A stretch of DNA of 32,743 nucleotides from an uncultured Synechococcaceae cyanobacterium (GCA_902538695.1 CACBGC010000003.1:1-32743), one strand, 5' to 3'; shown: positions 9,797 through 19,633, counted from the first letter of the stretch. Numbers and translations: made by a program. The notes: a model not told the origin generated them from the sequence alone.

Positions 9797-10579
9797 TTAA
9801 TCTACTGCAGAATTTATCAAGTTAGGATTTCTTGCTTGAATAAACTCTTGCCTAGCAGTTTCAACTTGGGAACCAATAGGTAACTCGAGACAATATCCAG
9901 CACCATAAACAGTTTTTATGTAAATAGGTTTACGAGGATCGGGTTCAAGTTTAGTGCGTAAGTGTCTAATATGAACTCTTATTGTCTCAATATCATCATC
10001 TGGTTCATATCCCCATACTTCTTTAAGAATTAATGCTGGTGATACAGTTTGACCGTGTCTCTGCAAAAGACAATGAAGAAGTTCAAATTCAAGATGAGTT
10101 AACCTAACAGGAGATTCAAACCATATAGCTTCAAATCTTTCTGGAACAAGAGTTAAAGGGCCATAATTTAATATTTCTTGCTGGTTACTAGAATTTAGTT
10201 GTGCTCTGTTGGTTCTTCTTAATAGAGCTTTTATGCGTACATGTAGTTCCTCTAAATCGAATGGTTTAGTAATGTAATCATCTGCTCCAGAATTAAACCC
10301 AGTAACTTTGTCTTTAAGACCACCTAACGCAGTTATCATCAAAATTGGAATATTTGATGTTCTTTCATCTCTTCTTAGTCGCTGGCATAAAGTTAAACCA
10401 TCAACACTTGGTAACATTAAATCTAAAAGTATTAAATCTGGTGAATATTGAAGAGCTAATGCTTGTCCTTTAATTCCATCTTCAGCTTTTTGAACATCGA
10501 AACCAGAATGCTCTAAATGCTTAGCCACCAAATCACGCATATCACGATCGTCTTCAATTAAGAGGATTGAAATTTTCAT
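9797..10579 (-). CDS. rpaA: OmpR-family response regulator RpaA
   Basis: Receiver ([11 protein letters not shown]...[13 protein letters not shown]...KPFDLEEL) and winged helix ([46 protein letters not shown]), typical of RpaA. Confidence 0.9.
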   Translation of the reverse strand: MKISILLIEDDRDMRDLVAKHLEHSGFDVQKAEDGIKGQALALQYSPDLILLDLMLPSVDGLTLCQRLRRDERTSNIPILMITALGGLKDKVTGFNSGADDYITKPFDLEELHVRIKALLRRTNRAQLNSSNQQEILNYGPLTLVPERFEAIWFESPVRLTHLEFELLHCLLQRHGQTVSPALILKEVWGYEPDDDIETIRVHIRHLRTKLEPDPRKPIYIKTVYGAGYCLELPIGSQVETARQEFIQARNPNLINSAVD

Positions 10580-10953
10580 ATTTATGAACTATTAAATTAA
10601 AATTAAGTTTTGGTAATATGATTCTCTCAAGAATTTATAAAGATTGCTGAATTAGTGTAAACAATTTTATCAATTAGGTTTATCAAATAAATTAGTGGTA
10701 GCAATGAATTAGATAGAAATTATAAATTTTAAAAAAATTGAAATTTTAGAATTTCTTCCGATTCTATTTACTTTTTCTTAATAATCAAAGGATTTTACAA
10801 ACAAAAATAGTTCAAAATGAAAGAATATGAAATTAAAAATTAAATGAAGATTTTCAGTTTTCAAATTAAGTATTAACTAAGTTTAAAGTTTTAAATTTCT
10901 CCAGAATGTTTAAATTAATAATTTTGTATATATTAAAGCAAATTTAAGTATTT

Positions 10954-11313
10954 ATGAAAAAGAAGTCACTTATCTTTTCTGATTTATCAAAAAAACAACT
11001 AGAAAATCTTAAAGAACTTTATATTCAAAAAAAAGTTGAATCGATGAGTCATCAAGAACTTAAACAATATGTATTAGAAATTATTTCTCATCAAATAAAC
11101 GATACTATTGGCAAAGAAGAGGAAATGGAAGCATGGAAAGAAATGTCAGATTTTTTTGGAGAACAATTTGAAATCATTATCTTAGAAATACAAACAAAAT
11201 ACATTGACGACAAAAACGTAATTAAAACAGAAATAGATTCTCAGAAGCAAAGAATAGAACTACTTGAAAGGAATAATTTGGATCAAGAAAAAAAGGATAT
11301 GTGGGATGACTAA
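10954..11313 (+). CDS. Hypothetical protein, 119 aa, charged/coiled-coil-like
   Basis: Complete ORF on its own strand with no competing ORF, preceded by a 374-bp noncoding gap; no family recognised. Confidence 0.7.
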   Translation: MKKKSLIFSDLSKKQLENLKELYIQKKVESMSHQELKQYVLEIISHQINDTIGKEEEMEAWKEMSDFFGEQFEIIILEIQTKYIDDKNVIKTEIDSQKQRIELLERNNLDQEKKDMWDD

Positions 11314-11429
11314 AGTTTTCTGAATGGTGTAGCAATTCAAACGATATAAATAAAAATATATCTCAATTTTAAAAATTGAAAAAAATTATAAAGCTTATTT
11401 TTTTTCATTTTTGTGGAGAATTGTGCAAA

Positions 11430-11519
11430 TGTTCTAATTACTGTTCTTAAAAAATATCTTTTTATTTAATAAAGCACTTTAAATATGATTAGTATTATTG
11501 TTCTAATTACTGTTCTTAA
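11430..11519. repeat. Pair of 21-bp direct repeats TGTTCTAATTACTGTTCTTAA, 69 bp apart
   Basis: Identical copies at 11430-11450 and 11499-11519; each contains two TGTTCT hexamers 12 bp apart. Confidence 0.9.
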
Positions 11520-11582
11520 TAGTATATCAAATATACTCAATTATAAAGTCGCCTAACCACTATTTGACAAAAAAGGGCGAAG

Positions 11583-11608
11583 AAAAAAAGCCACCTTTTT
11601 AAGGTGAC
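11583..11608 (-). terminator. Rho-independent terminator downstream of tRNA-Asn
   Basis: Minus strand reads GTCACCTT-AAA-AAGGTGGC-TTTTTTT: 8-bp stem with one G-T pair followed by a T tract. Confidence 0.88.
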
Positions 11609-11634
11609 TTTGGTCAATTATTGGGATTTATAAA

Positions 11635-11706
<72 letters not shown>

Positions 11707-11754
11707 ATATAAAATGAATTTAGCTCTTTAAAGTACCTTATGACAAGTACAGAA

Positions 11755-12441
11755 TTAATTATATTGAAATTTTGATGGTTCTTGCCAACTAGATAAAAAA
11801 CCATTTTTCAACTCCGCTACTGCATCAGCATAAGTTAATTCTTCGTAACGATGAGTAATCCACAAAGCTGATAAAGGTTTTTTATGGTCACTTGTAAGAT
11901 TTTTAATAGTTTGCAAAACTTTTAATTGGCTGTTTTGATCAAGTAACGCTGTAGGCTCATCTAAAAGAATAAAATTTCTATTACTAATCAGAGCGCATGC
12001 AATAGTTAAGCGTTGTTTTTGCCCACCGCTCAATGTATGAACTGGCCTTTTTTCAAAACCAGTCATTCCTACCTGATCAAGCACATATTCAATTTTTTTA
12101 TTAATTTCATTTTTACTTATATTTTGATTAATATTAAGCAGAAGTTCACTCCTGCAATTTGGCATCAATATTTGATGATCAGGGTTTTGAAACACCATGC
12201 CAATATTTGCTCTAGCGTCAATGAAACCATTTTGGGGTTTGATTATTCCATTAATTAATTTTAAAAGAGTACTTTTTCCGCTTCCGTTTTTACCCACAAC
12301 CATCCAAAAACCTGGTTTTTTTATTGAGAAGTTACATTTAAATATTAAATTTTCATTTTTTTCAGTATACGAAAAAGAAACATCTTCGAATTTAATATGA
12401 GGTATTTCATTTTCAAGGGAATCTCGCATTAATTCTATCAA
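11755..12441 (-). CDS. ABC transporter ATP-binding protein (CbiO/EcfA-like)
   Basis: Walker A GKNGSGKST, signature LSGGQKQR, Walker B FILLDEPT, H-loop WITHR; GMVFQNPDHQI Q-loop typical of ECF/CbiO ATPases. Confidence 0.88.
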   Translation of the reverse strand: MIELMRDSLENEIPHIKFEDVSFSYTEKNENLIFKCNFSIKKPGFWMVVGKNGSGKSTLLKLINGIIKPQNGFIDARANIGMVFQNPDHQILMPNCRSELLLNINQNISKNEINKKIEYVLDQVGMTGFEKRPVHTLSGGQKQRLTIACALISNRNFILLDEPTALLDQNSQLKVLQTIKNLTSDHKKPLSALWITHRYEELTYADAVAELKNGFLSSWQEPSKFQYN

Positions 12442-12710
12442 TCTATGTTGAGAGAAAATCCTGGTCTTTTAGCTCCTCCTGCTACTGACGATTTTTCATA
12501 TATCTGAACAGAAATGATTTCTTTAGCTCTTACAGCAATTAATTTATCTTGCACTTTTTCACACCTTAATTCGATCAAGTTTGAGGATTCTAAAGTTTCA
12601 TTCATAGAACTTTTTATTTCATCATAAATTCGTTTAACATCATCAAATTCTTTCTTCTGAATTGAGAGTGGGAAAGGTGAATATCTCAGACTTAGTTCCA
12701 ACGAATACAT
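12438..12710 (-). CDS. Conserved cyanobacterial protein, UPF0367-like
   Basis: 90 aa, MYSLELSLRYSPFPLSIQKKEF...QIYEKSSVAGGAKRPGFSL; C-terminal signature remembered from UPF0367. Confidence 0.7.
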   Translation of the reverse strand: MYSLELSLRYSPFPLSIQKKEFDDVKRIYDEIKSSMNETLESSNLIELRCEKVQDKLIAVRAKEIISVQIYEKSSVAGGAKRPGFSLNID

Positions 12711-12864
12711 AATGAAAATAAAAGCTATCTATCTAATTTTACTAAATTTTTTTCCGCAGGAAGTTATTTAGATTAAATTCTTTTGAGAAAATTATATAAA
12801 AGATCTTTAAATCCAATTAATATAGATGTAGGAGATTTTATTTTGCATTTTAAAAAATCATTTC

Positions 12865-13833
12865 ATGGATATAGCAAATGATATAACTTCTCTAGTTGGA
12901 AATACTCCATTAGTTAAATTAAATCGAATCAGAAATTATTTTGATTGTTATCCAGAAATAATTGCCAAGCTAGAAAGTTTTAATCCATCAGCCTCCGTTA
13001 AGGATAGGATCGCTTATTCAATGTTATGTAAAGCTGAAGAAGAAGGGGTGATAACACCAGATAAAACAACGTTAATTGAAGCAACTAGTGGTAATACTGG
13101 AATCGCATTAGCAATGGTTGCTGCAGCAAAAGGCTATAAATTGATATTAACTATGCCGGATACTATGAGTATTGAGAGAAGGGCAATGTTGAGAGCATAT
13201 GGAGCTGAACTACAGCTAACACCGGGGAAAGAAGGAATGAAAGGAGCTTTAGATTTAGCCAATGAGTTGTCTTCAACAATTGCAAATAGCTATCAATTTA
13301 ATCAGTTTGAAAACTTTGCTAATCCAGATATTCATGAAAGAACAACGGCCCAAGAAATATGGTCCCAATCCAATAACAATTTAGATGGACTAGTTACAGG
13401 AGTAGGCACCGGAGGAACAATTACTGGTTGTGCACGTTTTTTGAAAAAAGTTAATCCAAATTGCAAAATTTATGCCGTAGAGCCCAAAAAAAGTGCTGTG
13501 ATTTCAGGAGAAAACGCAGGATCTCATTCGATTCAAGGCATTGGAGCGGGTTTCGTACCGAAAGTACTTAATACTAAATTAATTGATGAAATTATAAAAA
13601 TAGATGACGATGAAGCATTTTATTATGGGCGTTTATTAGCTCGATTGGAAGGTCTTTTATCTGGCATCAGCAGCGGTGCAGCACTAGCAGCAACTATAAA
13701 AATAGGTAAAAGAAAAGAACTAATCAATAAAAGATTGATAGTTATTCTTCCAAGTTTTGGAGAAAGATATTTATCAACAGCAATGTTTGAATCTAATACT
13801 TCAGTTCAAGCCAGAAAAGATGGTTATCTTTAA
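12865..13833 (+). CDS. cysK: Cysteine synthase A (O-acetylserine sulfhydrylase)
   Basis: NTPLVKLNRI, PSASVKDRIA (PLP lysine), EATSGNTGIALA, GTGGTITG, GISSGAA motifs. Confidence 0.93.
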   Translation: MDIANDITSLVGNTPLVKLNRIRNYFDCYPEIIAKLESFNPSASVKDRIAYSMLCKAEEEGVITPDKTTLIEATSGNTGIALAMVAAAKGYKLILTMPDTMSIERRAMLRAYGAELQLTPGKEGMKGALDLANELSSTIANSYQFNQFENFANPDIHERTTAQEIWSQSNNNLDGLVTGVGTGGTITGCARFLKKVNPNCKIYAVEPKKSAVISGENAGSHSIQGIGAGFVPKVLNTKLIDEIIKIDDDEAFYYGRLLARLEGLLSGISSGAALAATIKIGKRKELINKRLIVILPSFGERYLSTAMFESNTSVQARKDGYL

Positions 13834-13849
13834 TGCATAATTTATAAAA

Positions 13850-14524
13850 ATGGCAAAAAATTTATATGAAGAATTAGGTCTCAAAAAAAGTGCAACAAGA
13901 AGTGAAATTAAATCTTCATATCGCTCTTTAGTTAAGCAACATCATCCTGACGCAGGCGGCAAGAAAGAACGATTTCTTGCAATACAACATGCCTGGGAAA
14001 TTCTAAATGACCCTATAAAAAAGAAGCAATACGATAGCAGTTTTTCTCCCAGTTCATCATATGATTCATTAAATGAAAATTGGGAAGAGAAATTTAATTC
14101 TAAAAAATATAGTTCTTCAATTAAGGACAAAGAAGTTGAAACATGGATTAAAGAAATTTATAGTCCGATTAATAGATTAATTAGTCAAATAATTAAACCT
14201 TTGAATAACGAAATAAGAGAACTATCTGCTGATCCATATGATGACCAATTAATGGAAAATTTTTGCAGTTACATAATTCTTTCACAAAAGAAAATAGAAA
14301 AAGTTGAAAAAATTTATAATAAAAAAATAGTCCCAAAGTCTATTTCAGCTTTAGGCCTCGATCTTTATCATTGTTTTTCACAAGTTAAAGATGCGCTATC
14401 AGAATTTAATAGATATACACAAGGATACGTAGATAATTACTTATTTGATGGCAAAGAAATGATCAAAGAAGCAAAAAGAATCCAATCAAAGATGTCTACA
14501 GAGAAAAAAAATAAAAACTTTTAG
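13850..14524 (+). CDS. DnaJ-domain protein
   Basis: N-terminal J domain: NLYEELGLKKSATRSEIKSSYRSLVKQHHPDAGG...AWEILNDPIKKKQYD with HPD motif. Confidence 0.9.
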   Translation: MAKNLYEELGLKKSATRSEIKSSYRSLVKQHHPDAGGKKERFLAIQHAWEILNDPIKKKQYDSSFSPSSSYDSLNENWEEKFNSKKYSSSIKDKEVETWIKEIYSPINRLISQIIKPLNNEIRELSADPYDDQLMENFCSYIILSQKKIEKVEKIYNKKIVPKSISALGLDLYHCFSQVKDALSEFNRYTQGYVDNYLFDGKEMIKEAKRIQSKMSTEKKNKNF

Positions 14525-14535
14525 ATATAAAAATT

Positions 14536-14772
14536 TTATTGAGTATATTCTTTAAGTTGATCTATTTTCAACCAAACATCTGGAACAGGTCTGCGCCATC
14601 GAACCTGAGCATATTCGTCTTTGACTGAAAGAATCTCTCCAGGACCTTCAAAGACATAATTAGGTAGATCATTATCACTAGCTAAAGCCTCGATACTTTT
14701 TATATAATTTTCTTTGTCGACAAAAACTAAACTTCCTTTCTTGAGAGGTTTCTTTGGAATAGAATCTGTCAT
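14536..14772 (-). CDS. ndhO: NAD(P)H-quinone oxidoreductase subunit O
   Basis: 78 aa with LKKGSLVFVDKENY...FEGPGEILSVKDEYAQVRWRRPVPDVWLKIDQL, NdhO-like. Confidence 0.92.
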   Translation of the reverse strand: MTDSIPKKPLKKGSLVFVDKENYIKSIEALASDNDLPNYVFEGPGEILSVKDEYAQVRWRRPVPDVWLKIDQLKEYTQ

Positions 14773-14908
14773 AATAAATTCAACAAAGTTATTTGAGATT
14801 TATTATACAAAAACTTGTTTGAAAAATATTTAAAAAAATTTATACCGGAATAATAATTACAAACTTCCAAAAAATTTAATAGCCTTAAACGATAAACATT
14901 TACATGAT

Positions 14909-15835
14909 ATGCGTCTTTTACTACTTGGCTGCACTGGATTTGTTGGTAAAGAATTAGTACCAACACTACTCAATGAAAATCACGAAATATACATCGTAAG
15001 TAGAAAACCTATAAGTAAATTAAAGATTGATTTAGATTTCAACAAGTTTAAATTTTTTCAAATAGATTTATCAAAAGAAAAAAACTGGAATAACGAAAAT
15101 CTTCTAAATATCTTAAGAGAGACAGATGGAATTATTAACTTGATGGGAGAACCCATAGCAGAAAAAAAATGGACTTCTGAACAAAAACAGGAGATCGAAA
15201 ATAGTCGTATTAACACTACGAAATTTATGATGAAAACCCTTAAAGACTTCAAAATCAAACCTAAAGTCATTATAAATGGATCAGCAATAGGTTATTACGG
15301 TACAAGTTTGTCTGGTGAATTCACTGAAAATAGTATTGGAGGAAAAGACTTTCTAGCTAATCTTTGCAAAAAGTGGGAAGCTGTCGCTGCTGAAAAACCA
15401 TTTTTCTCAAGGTTAGTTATTTTTAGAATTGGAATTGTTTTAGAAGCAGATGGAGGAGCATTAGGAAAAATGCTACCTATATTTAAAGTTGGATTAGGTG
15501 GACCAATTGGAGATGGTAAGCAATGGATGAGTTGGATTCATAGAAGTGATTTATGTGCATTAATTTCTCAAGCATTAGTTGATAAAAAGTATTCGGGAGT
15601 ATTTAATGCTGTTGCACCAAATCCAGTATTAATGAGAGACTTTTCTCAAACTTTAGGAAAATGTCTAAATAGACCTAATTTACTTCCAGTGCCTGGAGCG
15701 GTTTTAAAAATATTATTAGGAGATGGAGCAAAAGTTGTCTTAGAAGGACAAAAAGTAATAAGCAGTAAACTCAAAAATTATGCTTTTAAATATCCTCTTC
15801 TTGAGAAAGCAATTTACGCGTCCACCAAGAATTAA
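14909..15835 (+). CDS. TIGR01777-type NAD-dependent epimerase (SulA-like SDR)
   Basis: MRLLLLGCTGFVGKEL Rossmann start; INLMGEPIAEKKWT, SAIGYYG, WMSWIHRSDL, GVFNAVAPNPV motifs. Confidence 0.9.
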   Translation: MRLLLLGCTGFVGKELVPTLLNENHEIYIVSRKPISKLKIDLDFNKFKFFQIDLSKEKNWNNENLLNILRETDGIINLMGEPIAEKKWTSEQKQEIENSRINTTKFMMKTLKDFKIKPKVIINGSAIGYYGTSLSGEFTENSIGGKDFLANLCKKWEAVAAEKPFFSRLVIFRIGIVLEADGGALGKMLPIFKVGLGGPIGDGKQWMSWIHRSDLCALISQALVDKKYSGVFNAVAPNPVLMRDFSQTLGKCLNRPNLLPVPGAVLKILLGDGAKVVLEGQKVISSKLKNYAFKYPLLEKAIYASTKN

Positions 15836-16055
15836 TACCGTTTACCAAAGCACCAATAATAAGAATTGTTATCAATGGGACTACAAGAGGATTCCAAACT
15901 ATTTGAATAAAATTAATAAAAATTAATATCCCATTTAATTGCATAATGATTGCAAAAATAAAAAATATTGCAAAAAAAATTACTGTAAATAAATTTATTA
16001 ATAACAAATTATCGATAATTCGTTTTAACTTATTTTGATTATTTTCCTTAGTCAT
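15786..16055 (-). CDS. Small hypothetical membrane protein
   Basis: 89 aa with two or three hydrophobic segments; overlaps the next minus-strand gene start by 8 bp and the convergent epimerase by 50 bp. Confidence 0.7.
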   Translation of the reverse strand: MTKENNQNKLKRIIDNLLLINLFTVIFFAIFFIFAIIMQLNGILIFINFIQIVWNPLVVPLITILIIGALVNGINSWWTRKLLSQEEDI

Positions 16056-17250
16056 TTTTTATAACAATATTCATATCATCAACCATATTAAGACAAGATT
16101 TGTTTTCACCCAGTCTTTTTTTACCATTTTCATTACATGAAATCATAAATTTCTTATTAAGCTGTATTAGATATATTACTTTTATGATCAATTTTATTGT
16201 CTGATTTATTTGATCATTCTTATCTTTGTAATTACTTGCACAAAAAACATATTTTCCAAGCAAACGTCTCTGCGCTTCTGCAAAAGTTTTTGTAAATTGT
16301 GGTCCTTTACCTTCAATCTGAATAACCGGTTTTCCTAATCCAATCGCTTGCTCTGCTGCTGTTCCTGCCATGCAGATACAGCATCTACTTTTCAATAATA
16401 TTTCATCAAAATTATTCCAATATATATTCACTTCTAAAAATTTATATTGGAATTTCAAGAGATTATTATCTTTTATGTTTTCAAGTTTTAACCATCCTCT
16501 TTTTTGAAATATCTCCTTTATTTTTAATGAACATACAGCATTAACTATTGCAAAATTAAAGTTAATTTTTTGAAAATATCTTAAATCTGATAATGCTTCT
16601 AAAACCTCTAAAATCAAAACAAAATTATCTAAGATCTCAGGGAATCTACTTCCTGGAAATAATCCAATACTAAATCCAGATTTCTTTAATTCTTTGTTTC
16701 CTGGGAAAAACTTATCCATAAATGGATTGCCTAAAAAAGACACTTTCTTTTTTAATTGCAAAGTTAAATCATTAGCTGTAAGGGAATCTCTCGAATATAT
16801 TTTTTTTGCTTTTTGTGAGAGCAAGAAAAATTTAGAAGGCCATGGTAATTTCAACTTCCCTTCATAATGGCTGGAATAAGCAACTAGATATGTAAAAAAA
16901 TCTTTCTTGCAAACCCATGCAAAAAAAACTGGCACAATATCGCCAACTACAAAAAAATAATCATATTTTTTTCTTATTTTAAAAGTTAAATACAATCTTT
17001 TTAGAAGATAAAATATTTCTCCTCCTAATATCTCAGTAAGTCTTCCCTTAAAAGAATTGTAACCAATTCCTCCAGTTCTAAATTCCTTGGTTTTACCGAT
17101 AATCTTAATTTTTTCTTTTTCGTAATGATTTCCCATACCAACAATTGGCAAAGCATGAACAGAATAACCACTTTTTACGAATTGTTTAGCTATTAGACTG
17201 CCAGATAGATCTTCTCCATGCCCATTACTTAAAATTAAAATCTTAAACAA
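16048..17250 (-). CDS. Lipid-A-disaccharide synthase-related protein (TIGR03492-like)
   Basis: MFKILILSNGHGEDLSGSLIA start, GLFPGSRFPEI, CMAGTAAEQAIGLGKPVIQIEGKGPQFTKTFAEAQRRLLG GT-B-like C-terminal motifs. Confidence 0.82.
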   Translation of the reverse strand: MFKILILSNGHGEDLSGSLIAKQFVKSGYSVHALPIVGMGNHYEKEKIKIIGKTKEFRTGGIGYNSFKGRLTEILGGEIFYLLKRLYLTFKIRKKYDYFFVVGDIVPVFFAWVCKKDFFTYLVAYSSHYEGKLKLPWPSKFFLLSQKAKKIYSRDSLTANDLTLQLKKKVSFLGNPFMDKFFPGNKELKKSGFSIGLFPGSRFPEILDNFVLILEVLEALSDLRYFQKINFNFAIVNAVCSLKIKEIFQKRGWLKLENIKDNNLLKFQYKFLEVNIYWNNFDEILLKSRCCICMAGTAAEQAIGLGKPVIQIEGKGPQFTKTFAEAQRRLLGKYVFCASNYKDKNDQINQTIKLIIKVIYLIQLNKKFMISCNENGKKRLGENKSCLNMVDDMNIVIKND

Positions 17251-17251
17251 T

Positions 17252-17680
17252 TTAAAATTCCAACCATTTTTTTACTTTGGTTAACTCAGGCCAATCTGGA
17301 TATCTACTTAATCCGTCTTCAACAGATTCTTTCAACTCACTTTTCACATCTGGCATCATCATAGACATTTTTTTTATTAACTCAATATGATCTCTAACAC
17401 CTTTATTATTAGTAGCCAAAAGAGCTAAAGACAAATTCATTCTTGCTTGTGGATCTTGCTGATTTAATCGAACAGCTTGTCTGGCAGCTGACAAAGCTTC
17501 TTCATTATTGTTCAAAAGTAATTGAAGCCATGATAAACAAGTCCAAGCAGCAAAATGATTTGGAATTTGCTGTATAATTTTTTGAAAATCTTGAACGATT
17601 GGAATTAAATCTTGCCCTGCTTTATACCTTGATAAAGCTGCATTAAAATCCTCTTCGATGGGATTAATTTCGTTATTCAT
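17252..17680 (-). CDS. TPR-repeat protein
   Basis: 142 aa; HFAAWTCLSWLQLLLNNNEEALSAARQAVRLNQQDPQARMNLSLALL is TPR-like. Confidence 0.8.
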   Translation of the reverse strand: MNNEINPIEEDFNAALSRYKAGQDLIPIVQDFQKIIQQIPNHFAAWTCLSWLQLLLNNNEEALSAARQAVRLNQQDPQARMNLSLALLATNNKGVRDHIELIKKMSMMMPDVKSELKESVEDGLSRYPDWPELTKVKKWLEF

Positions 17681-17686
17681 TATTTT

Positions 17687-18079
17687 TTAAACTGCAAAAG
17701 AGCTTCCACAACCGCAAGTTTGAGAGGCATTGGGATTTACAAAATTAAAGCCACCTCCAATTAATTCCTTACTAAAATCTAACTGCATTCCATAAATATA
17801 TAAAAGACTTTTAGGATCACAAACAACTTGAAAACTTTGATCAGCTTTTAATGAATAATCATAAACTTTATCATCGGGATTTATTTCATCTATTCCTATA
17901 AAATCCATTGTATAACTCATCCCACTACAACCGCCAGATCTTACTCCTACCCTTAGTGCTTTTTTATCACTTTGGCCCTTCAATAAATTTGAAATTTGTT
18001 CTATAGCATCATTCGTAATTAAGATACCTTTGCCATCATCAGAATTTTTAATTTCCTTTTTAACTTCTACATTTTCCAT
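17687..18079 (-). CDS. IscA/HesB-family iron-sulfur assembly protein
   Basis: Conserved SGGCSGMSY and C-terminal CGCGSSF; start MENVEVKKE at 18079 preferred over the longer track ORF beginning at 18139. Confidence 0.92.
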   Translation of the reverse strand: MENVEVKKEIKNSDDGKGILITNDAIEQISNLLKGQSDKKALRVGVRSGGCSGMSYTMDFIGIDEINPDDKVYDYSLKADQSFQVVCDPKSLLYIYGMQLDFSKELIGGGFNFVNPNASQTCGCGSSFAV

Positions 18080-18178
18080 AAACAAGGGATTCCTACTATT
18101 TATAATATAAAAACTTAATTGATAGGATGCATAGAACAAACATTATCCAAACTTGATTTGTTATAATTCTAAGAAAAA

Positions 18179-19633
18179 GTGAAAATTGCAATAGTTGGTT
18201 CGGGATTAGCTGGTCTTACAGCAGCAGTCAATTTAGTTGATGAAGGCCACGAAGTAGAAATTTACGAGAGCAGGTCATTTTGGGGAGGTAAAGTAGGAAG
18301 TTGGGAAGATAAGGATGGCAACCACATAGAAATGGGTTTACATGTATTTTTTTACAATTATGCAAATCTTTTTAAATTAATGAAAAAAGTGGGAGCTCTA
18401 GACAATTTACTCCCGAAAGATCATACTCATCTATTTATCAATAATGGTGGTAATTTAAAATCGTTAGACTTCAGATTCCCTTTAGGTGCTCCATTTAACG
18501 GACTTAAAGCTTTTTTTACCACCGAACAACTTACTTGGGTAGATAAGTTCAGAAATGCCTTAGCTTTAGGGACAAGTCCAATTGTTAGAGGATTGATAGA
18601 TTATGAAGGTGCAATGAAAATAATTAGAGATCTAGATAGAATTAGTTTTAAAGAATGGTTTTTAAACCATGGTGGAAGTGAAAAAAGTTTAGAAAGAATG
18701 TGGGATCCTATTGCATATGCATTAGGTTTTATTAATTGCAAAGATATTTCAGCAAGATGCATGCTAACTATATTCATGATGTTTGCTTCAAAAACTGAAG
18801 CCTCAAAGCTTAATCTTTTAAAAGGTTCCCCACATAAGTGGTTAACGCAACCTATCGTCGACTACATCACAAACAAAGGAGCAAAAATACATCTTAACCA
18901 TAGGGTAGAAGAAATAATTTATGAAAAGGAATCTTCCTCTTATTCAGTAAATCAATTAAAAATATCTTCTCCTGAAGGAATTAAGGCAGTGTTTGCAGAT
19001 AAATTTCTAGCTGCCTGTGATGTTCCTGGAATAAAAAAAATAATTCCAAAAGAATGGTATCAACTTAAAGAATTTGAAGGTTTAAAAAAACTTAGAGCTG
19101 TAGCTGTTGCCACTATCCAATTAAGATATAACGGTTGGGTTACTGAATTACAAAAAGATAATACTGGAAACGAACCAATTGGACTAGATAACCTTCTTTA
19201 TTCTGCTGATGCCTCTTTCAGTTGTTTTGCTGATTTAGCACTAGCAAGTCCAGCAGACTATAGAAAAAAAGATATGGGATCGCTTCTCCAATGTGTTTTA
19301 ACTCCTGGCGATAGATGGATGGGAAGATCCACAGAAAGAATTACAAAAGAAATTGATAAAGAGGTTCGTCGTCTATTCCCATCCTCAAAAAACCTTAAAT
19401 TGCTTTGGAGTAACGTGGTACAAATTCCACAATCACTCTATAGAGAAGCTCCCGGTATGGAACCTTTCAGACCTGATCAAAAAACATCTATATCTAATTT
19501 CTTTATGGCTGGTAGTTATACAAAACAAGATTATATAGACTCTATGGAGGGAGCGACAATGAGTGGTCATTTAGCTGCCGCTGCAATTTTAGAGAAGAAA
19601 GCCGAATTAGCAAAAAATCTTGCAGTGAGTTAA
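18179..19633 (+). CDS. zds: 9,9'-di-cis-zeta-carotene desaturase
   Basis: GTG start; [41 protein letters not shown] and C-terminal [23 protein letters not shown], typical of Zds. Confidence 0.94.
   Translation: MKIAIVGSGLAGLTAAVNLVDEGHEVEIYESRSFWGGKVGSWEDKDGNHIEMGLHVFFYNYANLFKLMKKVGALDNLLPKDHTHLFINNGGNLKSLDFRFPLGAPFNGLKAFFTTEQLTWVDKFRNALALGTSPIVRGLIDYEGAMKIIRDLDRISFKEWFLNHGGSEKSLERMWDPIAYALGFINCKDISARCMLTIFMMFASKTEASKLNLLKGSPHKWLTQPIVDYITNKGAKIHLNHRVEEIIYEKESSSYSVNQLKISSPEGIKAVFADKFLAACDVPGIKKIIPKEWYQLKEFEGLKKLRAVAVATIQLRYNGWVTELQKDNTGNEPIGLDNLLYSADASFSCFADLALASPADYRKKDMGSLLQCVLTPGDRWMGRSTERITKEIDKEVRRLFPSSKNLKLLWSNVVQIPQSLYREAPGMEPFRPDQKTSISNFFMAGSYTKQDYIDSMEGATMSGHLAAAAILEKKAELAKNLAVS

Noticed and set aside
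11361-11405. AT-only palindrome TCAATTTTAAAAATTGA and A7...T8 pairing as a terminator of the hypothetical gene
   Set aside because: Purely A/T stem in very AT-rich sequence; weak stability and likely chance.
12013-12400. Two overlapping plus-strand ORFs (81 and 67 aa)
   Set aside because: Antisense to the ABC ATPase with intact Walker and signature motifs.
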